64,000 nt of DNA from JBGPOS01 sp041488155. Its GTDB lineage: Bacteria > Chloroflexota > Dehalococcoidia > Tepidiformales > Tepidiformaceae. Below, in pieces: positions 49,203 to 57,786 of the stretch. The stretch lies in assembly GCA_041488155.1 (NCBI GenBank), contig JBGPOS010000008.1, forward strand, positions 10,867 through 74,866. Direction: 5' to 3'. A model generated the notes under the pieces. That model was not told the DNA's origin. It did no database searches and saw nothing but the letters and a program-made list of their open reading frames with translations. Position numbers and translations under genes: made by a program. How positions within the stretch are numbered: the stretch's first letter is position 1; each line of letters opens with the position of its first letter.

Positions 49203-49817
49203 CTCCCGAACGCCCCTTGGATCACGATCGAGGCGTTCGCCGAGGTCCGAGGAGGGATTCAAAAGACCCCGCATCGCGCGGCCGCGGGAAGTCCCGTTCG
49301 TTACCTCACAGTCGCGCACGTGCAGCGAGACCTTGTTCTGACGGGGGACCCACGGTACTTCGAAGTGACAACGGACGAACTCAGCCGATGGCGGCTCGAA
49401 CCCGGCGACGTGTTGGTGATAGAAGGGAACGGAAGCGCCGACCAGATTGGTCGGACCGCGCTCTTTCGAGGGGAGATCCAAGACTGCGTCCATCAGAACC
49501 ATGTGATCCGTATTCGCATCGACGGCAGCAGGGCCGAGCCCGAGTTCGTCAACGCCTTTCTGAACAGCCCGCTTGGCCGCGACGCGATCCAGGCGGAGAG
49601 CAGAACCACCAGCGGACTGCGAACCCTGAGTGTTGGTCGAATCAAGCGTCTCTGCTTGCCGTTGCCGTCGCTTCCCGAACAGCGCTCGTGCCTTGCGCTT
49701 CTGAGCACATTTACGGCTCGGACTGAAGTCTTGCGGGTTCGCCAAGGTGAGACGGCGAAGGAAATTCACTCGCTTCTACCTGCAGTGCTCGACCGGGCGT
49801 TCAAGGGGGGGCTGTAG
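49203..49817 (+). pseudogene. hsdS: HsdS C-terminal half, cut off by an in-frame TAG
   Basis: The frame continues without a break from the TAG: LPNAPWITIEAFAEVRGGIQ opens the second target-recognition domain, and the second conserved helix region is LPSLPEQRSCLALLSTFTAR. The first usable start after the TAG is GTG at 49320, which would lose the first 39 residues of the domain. It is therefore a silent half, a separately translated half-subunit, or a readthrough product. Confidence 0.8.
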
Positions 49818-49994
49818 GCGGCTGGCGTGGCGTTTGTGCAACGAACGGTCAGCAAGACGCGGTAAGGCCCTCCCCTCGGCCGGCGAGGGAGACCATTTTG
49901 GTCACTGGGGAGCCCGTGCCCGGAGGGTGGCCGGAGCGTCGCGGAGGCCAGGGCGGCGAATGGGGCGCAGCGGGGCGGAGGTGTGTTGGTTTCC

Positions 49995-50031
49995 AAGCGA
50001 TGAGCGATGAGCACGAAAGCAATGAGCAAGG
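49995..50031. repeat. GAGCGAT/GAGCAAT heptamers before the insertion sequence
   Basis: CGATGAGCGATGAGCACG and GCAATGAGCAAGG are copies of the heptamer family in reverse sense, with a 6-bp interruption. They end 11 bp before the -35 box of the transposase promoter. The rest of the gap from 49818 to 49994 shows no gene. Confidence 0.7.
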
Positions 50032-50041
50032 CAACTATGCA

Positions 50042-50070
50042 TTGACTGTAGAGTCCGAGTCTGTGATAAT
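50042..50070 (+). promoter_or_regulatory. sigma-70-type promoter of the transposase
   Basis: TTGACT (50042-50047), a 17-bp spacer, and GATAAT (50065-50070) preceded by TGT. This is the best consensus promoter in the window. AGGAG lies before the transposase ATG at 50092. Confidence 0.75.
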
Positions 50071-50091
50071 GCCTGCATAGGAGATAAGGCG

Positions 50092-51027
50092 ATGCCTCCC
50101 GTAGACCGAAATCACCCTGTCCGAGCCGCTTCTTCGGAGTCCCGCTACACGCTGACGGAGTTCATGCAGCAGTACCCCGACGATGCCTCTTGCCTCGACG
50201 CCATTTGGCGGATGCGCTACTCCCTGGATGGGGAACATGCCGAGTGCCCGAAGTGCGAGATGACGCGGACGTTCAAACGTTACGCGACCAAGCAGCAGCG
50301 CCAGTCGTGGACTTGCTCGGTTTGTGGCCACCACCTGCACCCCACCGCCGGGACGATCTACCACAAGTCGTCTACGTCGCTTCACCTCTGGTTCTACGCG
50401 ATGTACCTCATGACCAGCACCCGATGCGGCATCTCCGCCAAGCAACTGGAAAGGGAACTCGGGGTCAACTACCGGACGGCGCTGAGGATCGCCCGCATCG
50501 TCCGCGTAGACCTCATGGGGCAGGACGATGCCCTGCCCATGACCGGCATCGTAGAAGCCGATGAGACGTACCACGGCGGTGCCCGGCGCGGCAGCAAGCG
50601 TGGCCGTCCTGGTCCCGACTCGCACAAGGTCGCTGTGTTCGGCATGGTCGAACGGAAGGGCCGCGTGCTCGCGGTCACGGTGCCCAACGTCAAGATGACG
50701 ACGCTCATGCCCCATATCACGCGCCGCGTGATGCCCGCGTCGCAAGTGTTCACGGACGAGTTGAAGTCCTACAACGGGCTCACGAAGGCCGGGTATCGAC
50801 ACTCGCGGGTCAACCACACGGCGGGCGTCTACGTAAGCGGAGATGTCCACACGAACACGATCGAGGGATTCTGGTCGCTGACGAAGCGCGGTATCGGCGG
50901 GGTCTACCACTCGGTGTCCGCTAAGCATCTTCAGGGCTACCTGAACGAGTACGCGTGGCGCTATAACCACCGCGACGACGAGCGCTCGCAGTTCGAGACG
51001 CTACTTCTTCGGTCGGTCGGGAGTTGA
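50092..51027 (+). CDS. IS1595-family (ISXO2-like) transposase
   Basis: A 311-residue transposase. An N-terminal zinc ribbon (AECPKCEMTRTFKRYATKQQ then WTCSVCGHHLHPTAG) precedes a DDE/N catalytic domain with IVEADETYHGGARRGSKRGR, VFTDELKSYNGLTKAG and HTNTIEGFWSLTKRGIGGVY. All acidic residues and the IEGFWS motif are intact. Inverted terminal repeats could not be identified by eye. Confidence 0.92.
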   Translation: MPPVDRNHPVRAASSESRYTLTEFMQQYPDDASCLDAIWRMRYSLDGEHAECPKCEMTRTFKRYATKQQRQSWTCSVCGHHLHPTAGTIYHKSSTSLHLWFYAMYLMTSTRCGISAKQLERELGVNYRTALRIARIVRVDLMGQDDALPMTGIVEADETYHGGARRGSKRGRPGPDSHKVAVFGMVERKGRVLAVTVPNVKMTTLMPHITRRVMPASQVFTDELKSYNGLTKAGYRHSRVNHTAGVYVSGDVHTNTIEGFWSLTKRGIGGVYHSVSAKHLQGYLNEYAWRYNHRDDERSQFETLLLRSVGS

Positions 51028-51129
51028 GCCTTTCTGCGGCTTCACGGACTTGCGGAGCATCTCCTCGAAGTCCTCGCGCTTGGGCACCGGGATCTTGTAG
51101 CCCTTCGGCGTCGTCTGTTTCTCTTCCAT
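51001..51129 (-). CDS. small accessory gene of the insertion sequence
   Basis: A 42-codon gene reading EEKQTTPKGYKIPVPKREDF, then EEMLRKSVKPQKGSTPDRPKK. It converges on the transposase and overlaps its 3' end by 27 bp. ATG at 51129. The charged, regular sequence looks like a translated protein, and similar short genes of the KGY-x-VPxPKR type are, from memory, common beside IS1595-like transposases. Its role (for example regulation of transposition) is unknown. Confidence 0.6.
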   Translation of the reverse strand: MEEKQTTPKGYKIPVPKREDFEEMLRKSVKPQKGSTPDRPKK

Positions 51130-51145
51130 GGCCAGAGTTTAGCTC

Positions 51146-51868
51146 ATGTACCCACTCGACGGCCCAAGCCTGAAGTTGGCGCGGGCGCGTGAACATCTGG
51201 ACGCGCTCGACCTGGAAGCGGCTGCCTTCTACAACTTGAATCCACGGCCAGCCCGAGTCACTCGCTATCTCGATTCCAAAGATGGCTGCTATGTCTTCGG
51301 CATGGAGGTTTTCGCATACCCTCCCGTTCATCTCGGCCTGATCGTGGGCGACGCCTGCCACAATATGAGAGCGTCCCTCGATCATTTGGCCTGCCTCTTG
51401 GTCCACCTCGCAGGAAACGCCGTCAACCGCGACAACGGATTTCCGCTGTACAGGAAGTCCAATCCTGGACGCTTCCGCCGCGCTATTGATGGGATCCCCG
51501 TCGAAGCCGTGAGAGCGATTGAGAACCTTCAGCCGTACCAAGGAGGGGATACCCAAGAACTGCTTGGCATCCTTAACGAATTGGACGGGCTCGATAAACA
51601 TGAGCTCATCGCTGCCGCCGCAGGGGACCTGACTCTTCGGTTGCCTACCGGGCCCGCACCGGGGTGGTCGATGCGCGAACTCGATAATGGCTTTGAAATC
51701 CGCATCCCCCGAGCTGTCGTGGACGCGGAAATAGACTTCAAACCAAAGCCGACCGCAGCCATAGTCTTTGGCGATGCCCAAATCAAGATTCGCCAGCTCG
51801 GAGAGATACACGATGCGATCCGAGATGACGTATTCCCACGATTCACGCGCTTCTTTCCGAAGTGCTAA
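51146..51868 (+). CDS. uncharacterised protein with DxxHNxRxxLDHL motif
   Basis: A 240-residue protein. The region HLGLIVGDACHNMRASLDHL is a helical, HEPN-like signature; the remainder is mixed alpha/beta. The base composition is lower in GC than the flanking core genes and codon use is less biased, consistent with transfer. It starts 17 bp after the small IS gene and converges on the DUF4145 gene. A defence or toxin role is possible because of the location beside a restriction system. Confidence 0.55.
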   Translation: MYPLDGPSLKLARAREHLDALDLEAAAFYNLNPRPARVTRYLDSKDGCYVFGMEVFAYPPVHLGLIVGDACHNMRASLDHLACLLVHLAGNAVNRDNGFPLYRKSNPGRFRRAIDGIPVEAVRAIENLQPYQGGDTQELLGILNELDGLDKHELIAAAAGDLTLRLPTGPAPGWSMRELDNGFEIRIPRAVVDAEIDFKPKPTAAIVFGDAQIKIRQLGEIHDAIRDDVFPRFTRFFPKC

Positions 51869-51900
51869 GGCTTCGATTGACGAATGGGCGTATCGCTCAG

Positions 51901-52761
51901 TCATGGGTTGTCCTTTGGCTCATCCGCTGGTAGTTCCGCGAGAGGGTTGTGCCCGGCCGCCTCTCGCTTCTTGTTGAAGCTCGCCCTCATCTCGGCGTCC
52001 TTGGCCGGTGTCACGATGAAATGCTCGAAAAGGCGGTCAACTATGTTGAGAGTCCATTCAGCTTCCTCATCCGTGATATCAATAATTACTACCTGGTCGT
52101 CCTTATCGTGTTTGGTATGAGCGGCGAAGTCCGCCATCGACCTAAGTGTGTGCATATTCTCCCGCACTGGACGCGGGTGTGATGAGTCCCCTGTAAAGCT
52201 ATCAATTCTATTTGAAAGTCTGTAGTTGTCCAAACGTGCATAGACCTCCAGCAAGTCGGCCAAAATACGCCGTGACAAGACAGCCGACATCCGCGGGCTC
52301 AACTCTAAAATCATAGATGCTTCTTGATAATCACGGGCCATTTCCGGCTGAGCTTCCACCACGATCGGATTGACTGGTCTAGCGCGAGCTAGACGAGGTA
52401 CGGCCAGCCAACTGCTAGGATAGCCCATACCAAAAGCCCCATCGCCCCACCGTCTATCTTCTCGATTAACTCGTACCGTTAATTCATTACATTTCTCGTT
52501 CGCACAACGCATCCAATCGAACGAGTAGTGGATCTCGCGTTTCGCGGGGAGAGCGACCACAAGTTCGTTGGTTCGATGGGCACCTCGGTTCGCTGGAAAG
52601 GGGGCGTCCGGAGTCTCTTCATAGGCGAAGAGAGGAGCCCAGTCATCGGGCGTGTGGTGACGACAGACGGTACATTGCATCTCTACCTCCGAACCTGGGA
52701 AGAGTTGCCCAAGCGCAAGGTAGACCATATCATGCCTATACAGAGAATACATAGTTACCAT
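51901..52761 (-). CDS. DUF4145-like (HEPN-related) protein with zinc knuckle
   Basis: A 286-residue protein with an N-terminal zinc site MQCTVCRHHTPDDW, and later CANEKCNEL, followed by a DUF4145-type helical region LSPRMSAVLSRRILADLLEV and ADFAAHTKHDKDDQV. DUF4145 proteins are frequent in type I and III restriction neighbourhoods. The gene is AT-richer than its surroundings. ATG at 52761 lies within heptamer repeats; internal ATGs at 52752 and near MQCTVC are alternatives. Confidence 0.7.
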   Translation of the reverse strand: MVTMYSLYRHDMVYLALGQLFPGSEVEMQCTVCRHHTPDDWAPLFAYEETPDAPFPANRGAHRTNELVVALPAKREIHYSFDWMRCANEKCNELTVRVNREDRRWGDGAFGMGYPSSWLAVPRLARARPVNPIVVEAQPEMARDYQEASMILELSPRMSAVLSRRILADLLEVYARLDNYRLSNRIDSFTGDSSHPRPVRENMHTLRSMADFAAHTKHDKDDQVVIIDITDEEAEWTLNIVDRLFEHFIVTPAKDAEMRASFNKKREAAGHNPLAELPADEPKDNP

Positions 52762-52838
52762 GAGCAATGAGCGATGAGCAATGAGTGGGGACGAGGACTC
52801 GGGACCAACAGCCAATGGCTAACGGCCAATAGCCAACC
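52759..52838. repeat. GAGCRAT and TGGCTRT heptamer arrays
   Basis: GAGCAAT, GAGCGAT and GAGCAAT at 52759-52788 are followed by AGCCAAT-type units (complement of TGGCTRT) at 52804-52838. The start codon of the DUF4145 gene overlaps the first unit. The arrays border the low-GC insert on its right. Confidence 0.75.
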
Positions 52839-52881
52839 TCTCCGGTAGACTGCGGGCATTCGTCCCCGTGGAGCGTGTTGT

Positions 52882-54045
52882 ATGGATTTTGAGCTTTCGG
52901 AAGAGCATCGGCTGATCAAGGACACGGCGCGGCGCATCGCGCGCGAGGTGGTGGCGCCGCGGGCGAAGGAGGTCGACGAGACCGGCGAATACCCGGAGGA
53001 CTACTTCCAGGCGTTCAAGCGCGCGGGCCTGCTCGGGATGGCCATCCCGGAAGAGATGGGCGGGACCGGGAACGGCATCCTCGCGGTCTGCGTGGCGATC
53101 GAGGAGGTGGCGAAGTACGAGTGCGGCGCGGGCCTGCTGCTCGTGCTCACGGGGCTGCCAAACCGGCCGATCGTCTTTGGGGGGACGAAGGAACAGCAGC
53201 TGAAGTACCTCCCGAACGCGGCGACAGGGGTGACGAAGGGGGCGTTCTGCCTGACCGAGCCCGACCACGGCTCGGACGCGGCAAACCTGGAGACGAAGGC
53301 CACCCGGGACGGCGACGACTACGTGCTGAACGGCAACAAGGTCTACATCTCGGGCGGGACGGTCGCGGACTACCTGACCGTCTTCGCCCGCACGGGCGGT
53401 CCGGGGGCGCGCGGGATCAGCGCGTTTGTGGTCGACGCCCACGCGCCGGGCATCCACATCGACCGTACGGACGACAAGATGGGGGTGCGGAGCGTCCCGA
53501 CGGCGCACTTCAGCTTCAGCGACGTGCGGGTGCCGTCCGAGAACCTGCTCGGGCTGGCCGAAGGCAACGGCTTCAACCACGCGATGCTGACGCTGAACAG
53601 CTTGCGCCCGACGGTGGGGGCGCGGGGCGTGGGATTGGCCGAAGGGGCGGCGGCGTACGCGCTGGAGTGGGCGCGGGAGCGGAAGGCGTTCGGCAGCTCG
53701 GTGATCGACTTCGAGGCGATCCAGTTCATGTTCGCCGACATGGCGATCCAGATCGAGGCGGCGCGGAACCTGGTGTACAAGGCGGCGTGGATGGTCGACC
53801 AGGGGAAGTACACGCGGGAGTACGCCCACCACCTTTCGATCGCGAAGGCCTACGCGACGGAGATGGCGAACAAGGTGGCCTTCGACGCGCTGCAGGTACT
53901 GGGGGCGCAGGGATACATGAAGGACCACCCGCTGGAACGTCACTACCGGGACGCGCGCCAACTGATGATCGTGGAGGGGACGAGCCAGGTGCAGCGGGTG
54001 GTGATCAGCCGGGCGATGATCGATAGGGCGCTGGTCTACGGGTAG
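52882..54045 (+). CDS. acyl-CoA dehydrogenase
   Basis: A 387-residue FAD enzyme with LSEEHRLIKDTARRIAREVV, KGAFCLTEPDHGSDAANLET (signature 1), and EVMADKVALQ-like ATEMANKVAFDALQVLGAQG. The catalytic base position is Glu in MIVEGTSQVQRVVIS. It takes two hydrogens from an acyl-CoA and passes electrons to ETF. Substrate chain length cannot be told. Strong family match throughout. Confidence 0.92.
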   Translation: MDFELSEEHRLIKDTARRIAREVVAPRAKEVDETGEYPEDYFQAFKRAGLLGMAIPEEMGGTGNGILAVCVAIEEVAKYECGAGLLLVLTGLPNRPIVFGGTKEQQLKYLPNAATGVTKGAFCLTEPDHGSDAANLETKATRDGDDYVLNGNKVYISGGTVADYLTVFARTGGPGARGISAFVVDAHAPGIHIDRTDDKMGVRSVPTAHFSFSDVRVPSENLLGLAEGNGFNHAMLTLNSLRPTVGARGVGLAEGAAAYALEWARERKAFGSSVIDFEAIQFMFADMAIQIEAARNLVYKAAWMVDQGKYTREYAHHLSIAKAYATEMANKVAFDALQVLGAQGYMKDHPLERHYRDARQLMIVEGTSQVQRVVISRAMIDRALVYG

Positions 54046-54086
54046 GCGCGTTGACCGGCGGCGTAGGATTGGACGATGGAGGGACG

Positions 54087-54659
54087 ATGATGACACTTCC
54101 CGCACTCGACTCGCCTGTGAGGTCGCTGTTCGAACGGCTGGAGCCGCTGAACGGGGCCACGCCGGACATGCCGGCGATCGGGCGGCTGCTGACGGACTTC
54201 GCACAGGACACGGAGTACCTGGCGCACCACATCGATCGGGTCCGGGACAGGAGCGGGGCTGCTCCGATCCATGCGCCGGAGCGGGGGCCGCGGCTGCTGA
54301 TCGTGCATCGCCTCGAAGGGCAGATGGGGGCGATCCATTCGCACAAGGTATGGATCGCGATCGCGCCGATCGTGGGCACGGAGACGCATCGCCAGTACGA
54401 AGTGCGAAGCGAGACCGGGACGAAGGCGAAGCTGGAGATGATCGAGGAGCGGCGGATGGACCCGGGGAGCGTGGTGACGTTCACGCCGCCGCATGACGTG
54501 CACGCGCACGGGCACGTGTCCGGGGCGGGGAACCCGGCCTACATCCTCGTCTTCGCGGGCGACAACCAGGTGACGTTCGAACGCGAGGAGTACGACTCTC
54601 GGAGCGGGGTGTGCACCGTGCTCGGACCGGGGAACGGCGGGCGGTGGGTCGATAGCTAG
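54087..54659 (+). CDS. cupin-fold protein
   Basis: A 190-residue beta-barrel protein. GQMGAIHSHKVWIAIAPIVG supplies two histidines of a cupin-type metal site, and HDVHAHGHVSG two or three more; PAYILVFAGDNQVTF is a strand pair near the end. Cysteine-dioxygenase-like enzymes have a similar layout. ATG at 54087 is preceded by GGAGG. The last 20 codons and their downstream DNA have been copied repeatedly in the next 3.6 kb. Confidence 0.75.
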   Translation: MMTLPALDSPVRSLFERLEPLNGATPDMPAIGRLLTDFAQDTEYLAHHIDRVRDRSGAAPIHAPERGPRLLIVHRLEGQMGAIHSHKVWIAIAPIVGTETHRQYEVRSETGTKAKLEMIEERRMDPGSVVTFTPPHDVHAHGHVSGAGNPAYILVFAGDNQVTFEREEYDSRSGVCTVLGPGNGGRWVDS

Positions 54660-54807
54660 GCGCGGGGACCGCTCCTTGCCAGTCGCGGCTCGGTGGGGCG
54701 GGCGTGGGAACGGCGGGAAGTGGGTGGCGGACTGAGCGATGAGCGATGAGCAATGAGCAATGAGGGGCGGGTCCGCTCCTTAGCAGTCGCGGCTCGGTTG
54801 GGTTGCG
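54634..54807 (+). repeat. cupin tail duplication with two copies of a 36-bp motif
   Basis: The gene end (GNGGRWVDS, stop) plus CCGCTCCTTGCCAGTCGCGG at 54669 is followed by a second tail (GNGGKWVAD, stop) at 54709-54735, five GAGCRAT heptamers at 54732-54765, and a second motif CCGCTCCTTAGCAGTCGCGG at 54773-54807. Three further copies of the motif lie at 56181, 56258 and 58273. Confidence 0.85.
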
Positions 54808-54824
54808 TGGGGTAGAATCGCGCG

Positions 54825-56168
54825 GTGGAGCCTCGGGTCCAGTATGTGAAGTCCAGGGATGGCGTGAACATCGCTTATGCGGTGTACGGCGATGGTCCGG
54901 GACTGCCCCTCGTCCTCTTGCATACGGTGACGAGTAGCCACCTGAAGCTCGAATGGACGCAGTCTCTGCAATCTGAGAGTCACGAAATTGAGACCCTCTC
55001 GGCCGGACGCCGGCTGGTGCGGCTCGATGTTCGGAATAGCGGTCTTTCAGACAGGGACGTCGAGAATTGCTCACTCGAGGCTCGTCTTGGCGATATCGAA
55101 GCAGTTTGCGACAGGGTTGGCCTTGAGCGGTTCGCCATCGCGGCGGAGCAGAATGCCTCGCTCGACGCAGTCGCCTATGCCGGTAGGCATCCCGAGGCGG
55201 TTGCTCGGCTGGCGCTGATCGACCCCTGCGCGCGAGGGGCAAGCCGATGGGATACGCCAACCCAACGACTGCTCCTGGCCGTCGCCGAACACGACTGGAA
55301 TCTCTACACGGAGATACGTGCCGGCGTGGCGTGGGGCTGGAGTAGCGGCGAAGAACGACTGCGAATGTCCAAGCTGATGCGAGCAGCAATGAATGGCCCC
55401 GACTTCGTCCGGATGATGCGCGGCGATATTGCAGTCGATCTCACATCGATGCTCCCGCAAATCGGGATGCCAACCCTGGTCTGCATGCACCGGCACCCTG
55501 GCATCGTTTCGGCCGAAGAAGTGCGAGAGGTTGCGACCCTTATTCCCGACGCCGAACTGGTGACAGTGAGGGGACCGGTCGAGACGGTGGCGGCGATCCA
55601 GCGGTTCCTTGCGACGGAGTCCATCACTGTCCCCCCAGGGACGGAAGCCGCCGCAGGCAGCGCCTTCCGCACGATCCTGTTCACCGACATTGAGGGGCAC
55701 ACTGCGATGATGCAGCGGCTTGGAGACGTCAGGGGGCGCGCCGTGCTGCGTGAGCACGAACGAATGACGCGGGCGGCGCTGGCTGAGCACGGAGGGAGCG
55801 AAGTGAAGACGATGGGCGACTGCTTTCTCGCGAGCTTCGGGGCGTCGACGAAGGCGTTGGAGTGCGCGGTGGCGTTACAGAAGGCGTTTGCTGCGCACGG
55901 ACAGGCCGGGGGCGAACCGCTGCGCGTACGGGTGGGGGTCAACGCCGGGGAGCCGATCGCCGAAGACGACGACCTCTTCGGGGCTTCGGTCATCATGGCG
56001 TCGCGGATCGCGGCCCAGGCGGCCGGCGGCCAGGTGGTGGTGAGCGACGTGGTCAGGCAGCTTGTGGCGGGAAAGGAGTTCCTGTTTGCAGACAGGGGCG
56101 AGACGAACCTGAAGGGGTTCGAGACTCCGGTGCGGACGTGGCAGCTGCGGTGGTGGATGGATCAATGA
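54825..56168 (+). CDS. degenerate alpha/beta-hydrolase fused to class III cyclase
   Basis: A 447-residue protein. The N-terminal 270 residues follow the alpha/beta-hydrolase pattern (VLLHTVTSSHL oxyanion strand), but the nucleophile elbow reads AAEQN-A with Gln109 at the serine position, so it is probably a sensor domain. The C-terminal cyclase has metal aspartates in ILFTDIEGHTAMMQRLGD (Asp288) and VKTMGDCFLASFG (Asp332) and Arg394 in IMASRI, but Ile390 replaces the catalytic Asn. GTG start; TAGAAT lies six bases before it. The stop lies in heptamer repeats. Confidence 0.82.
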   Translation: MEPRVQYVKSRDGVNIAYAVYGDGPGLPLVLLHTVTSSHLKLEWTQSLQSESHEIETLSAGRRLVRLDVRNSGLSDRDVENCSLEARLGDIEAVCDRVGLERFAIAAEQNASLDAVAYAGRHPEAVARLALIDPCARGASRWDTPTQRLLLAVAEHDWNLYTEIRAGVAWGWSSGEERLRMSKLMRAAMNGPDFVRMMRGDIAVDLTSMLPQIGMPTLVCMHRHPGIVSAEEVREVATLIPDAELVTVRGPVETVAAIQRFLATESITVPPGTEAAAGSAFRTILFTDIEGHTAMMQRLGDVRGRAVLREHERMTRAALAEHGGSEVKTMGDCFLASFGASTKALECAVALQKAFAAHGQAGGEPLRVRVGVNAGEPIAEDDDLFGASVIMASRIAAQAAGGQVVVSDVVRQLVAGKEFLFADRGETNLKGFETPVRTWQLRWWMDQ

Positions 56169-56295
56169 GCAATGAGCGGGCCGCTCCTTGGCAGTCGCGG
56201 CTCGGTGGGGCCGGCGCCTGGAACGGCGGCGGGTGGGTGGCGAGCTAAGCGGCGGGGCCGCTCCTTGGCAGTCGCGGCTCGGTGGGGCTGGTGCG
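56162..56295 (+). repeat. heptamers and two further 36-bp motif copies with a cupin tail fragment
   Basis: GAGCAAT units overlap the stop of the preceding gene. Motif copies CCGCTCCTTGGCAGTCGCGG at 56181-56216 and 56258-56295 flank a cupin-tail copy GNGGGWVAS at 56218-56248. Confidence 0.85.
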
Positions 56296-56311
56296 CTTAG
56301 GGGAGGGCATT

Positions 56312-56391
56312 CGACGCCGTTGGTCGCGATGCGGGATGGAGAACGGCTGGTGGAAGTGGCTTCGAGAAGCCATTGGGCAGCTCATCGTTGA
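56312..56391 (+). pseudogene. fragment of a Ddn-type nitroreductase gene
   Basis: Encodes STPLVAMRDGERLVEVASRS, matching TTPLIAMRDGERLVVVAS of the intact gene at 58341-58763 over about 55 bases with eight differences. Everything before and after is missing. It follows a 36-bp motif copy, as the intact gene does. Confidence 0.8.
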
Positions 56392-56398
56392 GGACTCT

Positions 56399-57493
56399 CT
56401 AGTTCGAGGCGTTGGAACTCAGCTGCGGGACTACGAGCCTAAACGGCCTGGCGGACGGCGGCGCGGCGCTGCTGAGGGTTCGCGGTCCGGCGTCCTCATG
56501 CCTCGTGGAGAACGTCCCCGCGGCGGTGAGGTCGATGCCCAACAGATCGGCTGTGTGGGAAGGGAAGAGCGACCATGGCCATGCGCCCGCATACCCTTTC
56601 AAGTAGAAGTCTTCGAACCGCGCAAGGGCGTCCACTGTTGTGCCGGCGTAGAACTCCCCGATGACCAACGGACGTTCGAGGTGGTAGAGGGTCCGCACCG
56701 CCGCATAGTCCGTGCATCGCGCACAGGCAGTCCCGGCTGACATCGGGTCGTACCAATGGGCCTGGTAGTAATCGAGGCCCTGACCAAACCACATCGGTAG
56801 TCCATCGAGAGTCGCCGACCCTACCGTGACATACGCCGCGCTGTTGGCGTGGACGGAATCGGCGATCGCTCGCACCGTGGCCTGGACCGCAGCCTGGTCA
56901 ATCTTGTTGGCCCAGATGTCCCATTCGGGTTCGTTGAAGACCTCCCACGAGAGCACCCGTGTGTTGGTCCGGTAGTGAGCGAAGAGCGGACCGAGTGCAT
57001 TTGCCAGCCTTGTGCGCTGGGTGGAGTCGGTGAGCCAGGCAGAAGGGACCGAAGTCGGACTCGAGAAGAGCACGAAATCGAAATAGAGGTCGTACGTCTC
57101 CGCAAGCTGGAGCGCCGCGTCCACATCTCGATAAACCACCGGGTTGATCCCCGTGGCTGCTCCCGTCGAGTCTCGAGTGATCTGCCAGGGATCGCCCTCG
57201 AACATCCACCAACGAATTGTCTGCAGTCCCGCGGCCTTGGCCCGTGCGAACGTCGCTGCGAGTTCGGTACTCGCCGCGGGGTCGCTCACGCCTCGGTTCG
57301 TACCGCACCCGAAGTCACAGCTCCAGTTGAACCAGGGCACGTTCGCGCCGTGCAGATACCACTCGTTGCCCTGCCAGAAAATGCGGTTTGAGGCCTGATC
57401 GGACGATGAGTAGCCAACGGCGCTGCTGGCCAGAGCACCACCCGCGCAGGCGACCAGTCCCAGTAGCGCGAGCGCGGCACGCAGGAGCTTCAC
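56399..57493 (-). CDS. secreted glycoside hydrolase, GH5-like
   Basis: A 364-residue enzyme with a signal peptide (ALALLGLVACAGGALASSA). The TIM-barrel pattern includes GLQTIRWWMFEGD, the acid/base glutamate in SWEVFNEPEWDIW, and a nucleophile glutamate in PLVIGEFYAGT, as in GH5/GH39-type cellulases and mannanases. The C-terminal part is low in conservation. It is oriented against its neighbours and sits between repeats, consistent with insertion. Confidence 0.8.
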   Translation of the reverse strand: MKLLRAALALLGLVACAGGALASSAVGYSSSDQASNRIFWQGNEWYLHGANVPWFNWSCDFGCGTNRGVSDPAASTELAATFARAKAAGLQTIRWWMFEGDPWQITRDSTGAATGINPVVYRDVDAALQLAETYDLYFDFVLFSSPTSVPSAWLTDSTQRTRLANALGPLFAHYRTNTRVLSWEVFNEPEWDIWANKIDQAAVQATVRAIADSVHANSAAYVTVGSATLDGLPMWFGQGLDYYQAHWYDPMSAGTACARCTDYAAVRTLYHLERPLVIGEFYAGTTVDALARFEDFYLKGYAGAWPWSLFPSHTADLLGIDLTAAGTFSTRHEDAGPRTLSSAAPPSARPFRLVVPQLSSNASN

Positions 57494-57786
57494 CCTCTAC
57501 CTCCGCCGGCGGCAGCTCGCGCGCCGGGGACATCGCGACTATTCCGGGCAAGGGTCGAACGCCGGTCTAGGGCCGGTGGGGTTGGCGCGCGCGTTCAACC
57601 AGGCCGCGGAGACGCAAGCGACATCATGGTGACGTTTGTCTTCACTCAGCGTTCGCCGAAGCCTGGGCCAGATTGGTGGGCGAGGTCGACAGGGCGGCCT
57701 TGCAGCGCTGACTCCTCCGTAGTCAAATGCTCGGGCACATGGCGCCGGCCGGACCCGGCGCCAGAGACTGTGTGGGGAGCAAACTG

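Larger units (their letters stand above)
50042..51129 (+). mobile_element. IS1595-family insertion sequence (ends approximate)
   Basis: The element contains the promoter, the transposase and a small convergent gene. Ends are estimated from the promoter and the small gene because no clear terminal inverted repeats or target duplication were found. It lies between the type I system and two lower-GC genes. Confidence 0.55.

Noticed and set aside
50031..51145. Terminal inverted repeats of the IS1595 element
   Set aside because: Several partial matches near 50042 and 51130 were tried; none gave a convincing inverted pair or target duplication.
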